Of a DNA stretch of 27,986 nucleotides, positions 22,288 through 27,986 are shown one piece after another. The position numbers and the translations under genes are program-made. Location: positions 1 through 27,986 of the forward strand of contig JAHLTZ010000100.1 in NCBI GenBank assembly GCA_025786725.1, read 5' to 3'. Source of the stretch: Syncephalis fuscata (lineage: Eukaryota; Zoopagomycota; Zoopagomycetes; Zoopagales; Piptocephalidaceae). How positions within the stretch are numbered: the first letter of the stretch is position 1; each line of letters opens with the position of its first letter. A model generated the notes under the pieces. It searched no databases, had not been told where the DNA came from, and saw only the letters and a list, made by a program, of their open reading frames with translations.

Positions 22288-22725
22288 TTACGGTAAACAA
22301 TCTGTACTACTACGTACAAATTGTAAATCATCTGAAAAAGAGGAAGATAGCGAGACTTTATCATCATCGTAATCATCGTCATCATCATTATCATCAAGTA
22401 TGGATGCTATTTCATCATCAGTATCTGGCAGAACCACGTGATCCTTCGATGCTTGTAACACTTGCATCGACCATTCTGTCAACATTGAATTAAAGTTTTG
22501 TGTTGCCATTAATGTCACGCCATTTTCACAAGGCGTATCTCCTTGATGCAGCGTTACAACCGGCTCAATAAGTGGATTAGTCTGCTCAGTGAATAGATTG
22601 ACATCTTCGGCATGAAAATCCTGCACAAATAACTCTTGACTTGATGTTGAATTACCAGTAATACTAGGTGTTTTAAGATTCTTTAGATCTTGACGAAATT
22701 GATGTAATTCACAAAGACGACACAT
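22288..22725 (-). CDS. Small acidic hypothetical protein
   Basis: Not recognised. ORF of 145 aa from the ATG at 22725; the frame is open to a TTG at 22866, so an upstream exon joined into it is possible. The protein begins MCRLCELHQF (a single Cys-x-x-Cys) and has a central region with Trp and hydrophobic residues (MLTEWSMQVLQ). It ends in a strongly acidic stretch with a run of five Asp (DDDDDYDDD) followed by Ser-rich sequence. The acidic tail could act in binding basic partners or in transcription activation, but nothing specific shows this. The Asp run comes from repeated ATC/ATT-type triplets on the plus strand, so part of the open frame may reflect repeat DNA. Confidence 0.4.
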   Translation of the reverse strand: MCRLCELHQFRQDLKNLKTPSITGNSTSSQELFVQDFHAEDVNLFTEQTNPLIEPVVTLHQGDTPCENGVTLMATQNFNSMLTEWSMQVLQASKDHVVLPDTDDEIASILDDNDDDDDYDDDKVSLSSSFSDDLQFVRSSTDCLP

Positions 22726-23182
22726 TGGAATAGTTCTATTTAACAATCGCCGATAATGGAAGACGTAGCGCACAACGCCACTACTATTACTTTTAACGAC
22801 AATAGTCACAGCAATAGTTGTACTAATGTTAATAAAGGTGGAACAGACTCTATAAGTTGAATACAATGCCAGTGAATGGCCTATACAGCGCGAGAAGAGA
22901 GTGATTAAAGGATGATAAGGCGAGTTACGTCATATTTATTGTAAATATAATACGAAGATCGCGCGGTATTTAAGCAGCAATTAGTATTATAAAAAAGGTT
23001 GCCGTGGATGCATTGTTGTGTCTGTGCTGGCAAGGAGAGCGCTATTAATGCAATATATTTGTGTGGAAACGGTAGACAAAGCAACCTGCCATCCAAACTA
23101 TAACGAGTCATTGACAACATGATGTAAACAAATAGCACAAGATGTAAGTAAGTGAGAATAGAAATAACTGTTTATTCATAGA
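22726..23182. other. Intergenic, 3' of GRN1
   Basis: About 460 bases between the acidic ORF and the last exon of the GTPase gene. A frame at 22905-23138 (minus) is open but resembles nothing known. Should hold the GTPase 3' UTR. Confidence 0.4.
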
Positions 23183-25465
23183 TTATAGGTCCTCGTTATC
23201 ATCTGATACTAGTTCTAAAATAGTCATTAGTAAAATGTTTGTATATTTATGTTGTTTATATTTATTCATTTATTCAGATAACTTACCCTCATCGCTGCCA
23301 TTATCATCTTGTGTTTTGCTAAAGTATTCACCGAAATCGTATGCTTCTTCATCCATTACCTCGTCGTCCATGGCCATGGAAGCTTCGTCATCACCAGGCA
23401 ACGAGGCCAGCAAAGCAGCCGATCGAGCAGCTTGTTTGCGTTGCTTCTTCGTTTGTTTCTTCAAAGCCAAATTACTTTGTGGGTTGATGCTTGCTTCAAA
23501 ACCAGCAAGTGCCGGTGCAGCAGTTGCTGTCTTTTCTGCCTTGGCCGCCTTCTTAGCAATAACCTAAATGGCAACAAAATATAAGTAATTTAAAAAACAG
23601 CTATTTTTAACATACATTATTACGAATCATGATAGCAGGTTCATTTGTATTTTCATCGTCACTATCTTCCATAGCATCATCTGTGTCAAGTTCGTCATCG
23701 TCATCGTCATCCATATCGTCATCGTCATCTTCATCACTGTATTCGTTTAATGCTATTAATAATCAAATAAATAAACAAACACATTAGCTATTTACCTGGC
23801 ATGAATCCAATCAATATCGTCATTGGCTTCAGTCAATTCAGTGGCAGCCTATAGTAGTCGATAGTTAGTGGTATGTGGTAACATGGCGGCCCACTACTTA
23901 CCATTGCAATACCAGCACCAGTGCCAGACTTGGTGGCAGCCAATATAGATTGATCCGATTCACCAGCAATTGTGCCAAAGTCAAATTCTTTACCCCAAGT
24001 AGCAACCAATTCACTACGCTGTATATGTTGTGTGGCAGGCGGCAGTGTGTAGAATGGAATCTTGCCATTGTTCCAATCTTGAAGTACAGAACGAGCAGCA
24101 GACTCTAGATCTGCCACGCCACCCTTCTTTAATTTACCGCGTTGTTGTGCTAATAGCACAAGGAATTCTTGTGTGGATTGGAACACAGGCAATCCATATA
24201 ACATCATTAATTGTTGACGGTCACATCGAGAAATGACAGTTTCAACAGGTGAAATTGGATCATCCAACAGTTCAAGCTTTACACAGTTACGCAACAATGT
24301 CTCAATACTATCTTTAGATGGATTTCGAGAAAATACAATGCCCGGACAGTCAATCAACTTGATATTCTTGTCAAGATGGATTTCTTGTAGCGATTTTGTT
24401 ACACCTGGTGTGGCACCCACAGTACAAACACGGGCACGTCGTAACGAGTTAATTACTGATGATTTGCCGACATTTGGAAAGCCAATAACACCGACAGTAA
24501 TGCTTGTTTTCAAATTGGCATTTCGGCTATAATTCTTCAATAATTTAACCAAATTATCAGCACCCAAGCTTTCGCTACGGTTCAATGCATTATCATTGGC
24601 CATATGAACTGCAACGTTGCTTTGGCCAAGATGTTGTCGCTGTGATTGTGTTGATGCCTTAAAGGCAATAGTTGGGAATTCGTTACGTAGATACTTGAGC
24701 CATTGCTCTACCGTTTCACGTGGTACTAAATCTAATAATAAAGCCAATCGATTAATTAATAAATAGTGGTATATCTAGATTTACTTACCAATTTTGTTGA
24801 GTACCAAAATGATACGCTTACGAGTGCCGCTGTCCATAATGTACTGCTCTACATGCTTGGCTCGACAACCCAATGGATCGCGTGCATCCAATACTTCAAG
24901 AATTACATCGGCTGCCTCTACTACTTTACGGAATTCACGATAATAGGCACGGCGTGAGTTATCCTTTGTAGTTATTGCCGACTCTTGCAAGTCGCGAACA
25001 CCATTAAGCCCAGCCTCGTCATTTTCACCGACAAATGCCTTTCCACGCTGTGCCGCCGATTTAGCCAAAGCTTGCAATGAGTTGCCTTGTTGCTTTTGTT
25101 GTAGACGCAACTTCTTAGCACGTGTCTTGTCTTTCTCGGCCTAAGTATTTATTATAGCGTTGTTAGTGTTAAGTAAATGACCCAGTCTTTTTTTTACTTA
25201 CTTGACGTTTAGTTTCTTCAATCTGGCTTAATAACTTCTCTTTATATGGCCATAGGTTGGGAATTCCCGGGTCCTTCTTAATCTTCTTTCCTCCGTTGCC
25301 ACTCTTCTTGGCTTCTTTACGCTGCTTGCGCTGAGCGTCACGGACTCGTTTCTCGATTTTGTATTTCTGTGAGCATGAAACACGCTTACTCTGACGCTCT
25401 AAAGTGTACTAGTTAATAACGATAAGCATAATAAAATGCCATAGACACATACTTTTAGGAACCAT
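23183..25465 (-). CDS. GRN1: Nucleolar GTPase, nucleostemin/GNL3/Grn1 family, 8 exons
   Basis: Circularly permuted GTPase needed for 60S ribosome subunit maturation and nucleolar export in its relatives (Grn1, Nug1, GNL3/GNL3L). Exons: 25465-25453, 25398-25202, 25140-24789, 24731-23902, 23848-23796, 23736-23616, 23563-23287, 23214-23183; total 624 aa. The first exon is only 13 nt (MVPK plus one base). The N-terminus MVPKKRQSKR...QKYKIEKRV and the motif [14 protein letters not shown] are hallmarks of the family. G motifs appear in permuted order: DARDPLG (155-161), NKID (185-188), GFPNVGKSS (271-279), DCPG (315-318). The middle region ends in a C-terminal part with long Asp runs and a Lys/Gln-rich nucleolar-type segment ([16 protein letters not shown]). 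The exon 6 acceptor and the last exon were chosen by phase; without the last intron the protein would end ten residues later in another way. High confidence in family. Confidence 0.93.
23690..23736 (-). repeat. GAC/GAT triplet tract coding for polyaspartate in GRN1
   Basis: GAT and GAC codons encode D and E almost without a break at the start of exon 6. The exon begins inside this tract, right after a CAG acceptor. Acidic runs of this kind are usual in nucleolar proteins. Triplet repeats of the same kind also occur in the coding ends at 14330-14352 and 22368-22396. Confidence 0.75.
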
Positions 25466-25746
25466 AGCTACCGGCAATATAGTCTACCAAGCAATTGACC
25501 AATAACAAGGATCTGAAGGAAAGGTGACAACAACTGTGACCAACAAAAAAATGAAAAAAAAAATAAAATCTACCAATTTAAATTCAAATAGAATTCGGTC
25601 AAACCGAACTCGGCCGACATTAAAGCATGCATGAGCCACATGATGCAAGCTAACTTGTATTCCACCTCTTTAACCTTTTGTTCATCTTCCGCTATACTTA
25701 TTTGTTTGTCAGTACACTTTGTTTATTATAATAGTACAATATTATA
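25466..25746. promoter_or_regulatory. Bidirectional promoter region between GRN1 and a secreted protein gene
   Basis: The 281 bases separate two divergent start codons (25465 minus and 25747 plus). It holds an A-rich tract around 25545-25570 and a TATAAT-rich stretch just before 25747. Shared control of both genes is possible but not shown. Confidence 0.45.
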
Positions 25747-25971
25747 ATGAAATTTGCTATTTCCGTGCTCTGTGCTACTACTGTGGCTTTTATGGCCAGC
25801 GTAGTGACTGTAGACGCCAGAAGAGCTATGACTCGTCGTGATCACAACAGTATGATGTATGATATCTATGCGCAGAAGCCTTGGATACCAGTGAATAGAC
25901 CACCACCATCAACCCCATTAATACCACCACGACGATTGATAACACAATTTGGCGAAGGAATGGGCTATTAA
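25747..25971 (+). CDS. Small secreted basic, proline-rich protein
   Basis: Not recognised. 74 aa with a clear N-terminal signal peptide: MKF, a hydrophobic core (residues 4-20), and VDA as a likely cleavage site at about residue 24, followed at once by Arg-Arg. The predicted mature peptide of about 50 residues has an Arg-rich start, a Tyr/Met segment (SMMYDIYAQKPW), a Pro-rich middle (RPPPSTPLIPPRR) and a Gly-rich end. No cysteines, so not a disulphide-stabilised effector. Dibasic sites suggest Kex2-type processing. Single exon, ATG in an A-rich context. Could be a small secreted or cell-wall-associated peptide; function unknown. Confidence 0.6.
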   Translation: MKFAISVLCATTVAFMASVVTVDARRAMTRRDHNSMMYDIYAQKPWIPVNRPPPSTPLIPPRRLITQFGEGMGY

Positions 25972-26299
25972 TAAGCCATTAGATACTTGACTGGCTACTG
26001 TTTAATTCCATTCAATTGTATATACAACACACAAACTCAGCTGTATATTTGAGCTATGTTGAGACACTGTTATTTAATCATACAGCCGCTATGACATCAC
26101 TTTGCTGCTGGCTAATCTCTTTTATTCGAGCTCGTATACATATAAATATAACACCCTTTTCTATTATTAATCATTTTATTTTGATAAATTGCTTATAAAT
26201 TATTTTACCATATTTACATAGCTAACGTATTTAAAAACATTGCTCTTATAGCAAAGTGCTATTTTATCTGTATTTTTCTATTCTCTACAGTTCTTTACC
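25972..26299. other. Intergenic between two small genes
   Basis: AT-rich; no ORF with meaningful similarity. The sequence CTCTACAG just before the next ATG (26283-26290) looks like a splice acceptor, so the downstream gene may have an upstream noncoding or coding exon here. Confidence 0.4.
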
Positions 26300-26761
26300 A
26301 TGTGCTACAATCGTGTGACCATTTCAACGCTAAAGAGTGGTTTGCCGACCAACAAGACGACAAACAGCGTGTGCATTCGTGATGGTTGCAACTTTCCTTG
26401 CTACAAAGAAAAGCAGCATGGTCTTACTTACGCATACTGTAGTCACCGATGTGGCAAAATAGACGTGTCGTCTAAAGATCAATTTATTCTAACTTCCATA
26501 ACTGAAAACGATGTTGACTTCCACCAAGTCTGCTCTCAGCTAGAAAAAGAGATTAAAAACGTAAAGAATGGCAAGGCAGTTGTTTTTCGTATCTCGGTGT
26601 CTGCCAGTGCGCTACAAGAGTATCACCAGTATTTAGAGTCTTACGATTACACATCTTGCCGCAAAATTGTTCGGGTTGATAAGCGCTGTTATAAATCAGG
26701 AAAAAATATGATTTTTTTCAGAAAGTTGTTCATTGATATCAAAAAAAGTATATCTATATAA
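26300..26761 (+). CDS. Small protein with N-terminal Cys-rich zinc-knuckle-like motif
   Basis: 153 aa, single exon from the ATG at 26300. Residues 25-56 carry C-x4-C-x3-C...YC-x3-C (CIRDGCNFPCYKE, then YAYCSHRCGK). This resembles the short CxxxGCxxPxY...H.YCSxxC zinc motif found at the N-termini of many fungal proteins, often ahead of a PARP-like catalytic or similar domain. After it comes VDFHQVCSQLEKEI..., a putative helix, then a Lys/Arg-rich end with no recognisable catalytic domain. So it may be a standalone member or a truncated copy of a larger gene. A splice-acceptor-like CTCTACAG directly before the ATG leaves open a longer N-terminus. Function unknown. Confidence 0.6.
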   Translation: MCYNRVTISTLKSGLPTNKTTNSVCIRDGCNFPCYKEKQHGLTYAYCSHRCGKIDVSSKDQFILTSITENDVDFHQVCSQLEKEIKNVKNGKAVVFRISVSASALQEYHQYLESYDYTSCRKIVRVDKRCYKSGKNMIFFRKLFIDIKKSISI

Positions 26762-27286
26762 CAATTTATATACTTTTTATTAAATTTGAATTCATAGTGT
26801 CGTTGCAACTTTTATCAAGCGATATCCAGTCTAATCCGGTAGATAAATGGCATACGGCTGTAGTATGTAACACATCATTACAGCAAATGAAAAGTCATGC
26901 CCTGACTATGGTAAGCTGCCTTATTAGGCTCTATTAAATAGCTTATATATCTGTATGTGCTATAGATATTGCCACGATTTCTCGTATACTATCACAAGTA
27001 ATCACATATCAGATGATAGATCATTGCATTAGCATTATTATTGCAGATTTATTACTTAGTTGCATAACAACACTCGAATAAACATTTGCTTATTCAATTT
27101 ATAATACTCGAATGTTTTAATTGCCCAGCCTTTAATCTTACTAGGATGGTAAGATCATTATCAGATATCGTTCATCTGTTTACGATGATCTAAAATTATC
27201 TGTCACTATCAGTAACATAAACTCCATAAACTGACCAAATTATTTGTGTTTTTATTTCATACTTTTTTCCTTCTACTTGCTCGACC
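26762..27286. other. Intergenic, upstream of ARG8
   Basis: About 525 AT-rich bases that should include the ARG8 promoter. ACTCGAAT occurs twice (about 27072 and 27106). No exact TGACTC Gcn4-type site was noticed. No convincing ORF. Confidence 0.4.
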
Positions 27287-27986
27287 ATGTTGGCCAATCG
27301 AGCCTTAAAAATTGTTGCAATTCGCAGTCAATGCGTACGGTCGGTAAGTATAGCATAGCAGATATTTGCAATAATAGTAAGCAAGTATTAAAAGAAACAT
27401 GCTTTTTTGTAGGTAGCTGTTACTCGACGTGCTCTAGCATCGGCAAGTACTTCAAACACGTCACACGCGGTAAGTTGCCTGCACTGCATAGAATATAAGC
27501 AATAAATCTAACACAGCTAGGACGGCATGCAATCTATAGGCTACAACGACACCTGCACCTAAATCTACAACAGCCGTTCCCAAGAACCTACAAAGCCACA
27601 CGAAATACCTTCTCAATGTGTATGCACGTCCTTCTTTCGTTGTCAACCGCGGCGAACGCTGCTACCTTTACGAAGATACTGGCAGACGTTACCTTGACTT
27701 TACGGCCGGTATTGCCGTCAATGCACTTGGTCATGCCGATCCACAAGTAGCAGCCGTTGCTGCTGAGCAAGCTCGCGAGCTTGTACACACTTCTAACCTA
27801 TACCATCACCCCTACTCTGGCGAGTTTGCCGAGTTGTTGATCGAATCTAGCAATGCAGTGCGTTCTGGTACTTTTAGTAAAGTATTCTTCTCCAATAGCG
27901 GCACAGAGGCCAACGAAGCGGCCTTTAAACTGGCCCGCAAGTGGGGCAAATTGCACAAGAACAAATCGGGCGATAAAGGCAAGACG
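27287..27986 (+). CDS. ARG8: Acetylornithine aminotransferase, mitochondrial (5' part, cut by window end)
   Basis: PLP-dependent class III aminotransferase that converts N-acetylglutamate semialdehyde to N-acetylornithine in mitochondrial arginine synthesis. Exons: 27287-27343, 27413-27469 and 27540 onwards; all phase 0, 187 residues present. The first ~37 residues are rich in Arg, Ala and Ser with no acids, as in a matrix presequence. The mature part shows YARPSFVVNRGE, the strongly conserved DFTAGIAVNALGHADP, HTSNLYHHP and FSNSGTEANEAAFKLAR (PLP phosphate-binding region). These fit Arg8 better than ornithine aminotransferase or GABA transaminase. The PLP-lysine lies beyond the window. The acceptor at 27538-27539 is the only one that keeps frame. 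Two phase-0 introns of 69-70 nt both lie in the presequence region. Confidence 0.93.

Noticed and set aside
1-27986. tRNA, rRNA, CRISPR array, prokaryotic operons or phage genes
   Set aside because: No tRNA B-box-like sequence, rRNA segment or regularly spaced repeats were noticed; intron-rich genes show a eukaryotic genome. A tRNAscan or Rfam search would settle small RNAs.

Overview
This is an AT-rich nuclear window from a fungus. The genes are broken by many very short introns, mostly 45-70 nt, with GTAAGT-like donors and TAG/CAG acceptors. The gene set is typically fungal or ophistokont: a Ptc7-type mitochondrial PP2C phosphatase, a FHA/Chk2-like kinase, an EF-hand MscS channel of the Msy1/Msy2 type, a SulP sulfate permease, a nucleostemin/Grn1 GTPase and an Arg8 aminotransferase. 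High intron density and low GC suggest an early-diverging lineage (Mucoromycota or Zoopagomycota-like), but this is inference; no rRNA or other marker is present. All exon models were built by hand from splice sites, reading phase and family motifs.

Left part (1-10227): PTC7 lies on the minus strand (182-1565). A gene-poor stretch of about 4.2 kb follows, then a 14-exon kinase gene on the plus strand (5723-8509). The kinase is bracketed by a dispersed repeat family: a ~530-bp, nearly identical direct repeat (2190-2722 and 9139-9670), with an inverted, more diverged piece of the same family at 8702-8900.

Middle (10228-21595): three minus-strand genes. They are the EF-hand mechanosensitive channel (10228-13144), an unrecognised serine-rich protein with an acidic C-terminus (14302-15156), and the sulfate permease with a STAS domain split by a ~265-residue insert (18260-21595). 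About 3.1 kb between the last two has no convincing coding sequence.

Right part (21596-27986): a small acidic orphan ORF (22288-22725, minus); the GRN1/GNL3 GTPase in eight exons (23183-25465, minus); a divergently transcribed small secreted protein (25747-25971, plus); a small Cys-rich protein (26300-26761, plus); and the 5' part of ARG8, cut by the window end (27287-27986, plus).

The genes do not form a pathway or cluster; this looks like an ordinary euchromatic region with housekeeping genes and some lineage-specific small ORFs. No obviously new system was found. The best leads are the degenerate FHA domain and 8-nt catalytic-loop exon of the kinase, the repeat family around it, and the small orphan proteins.
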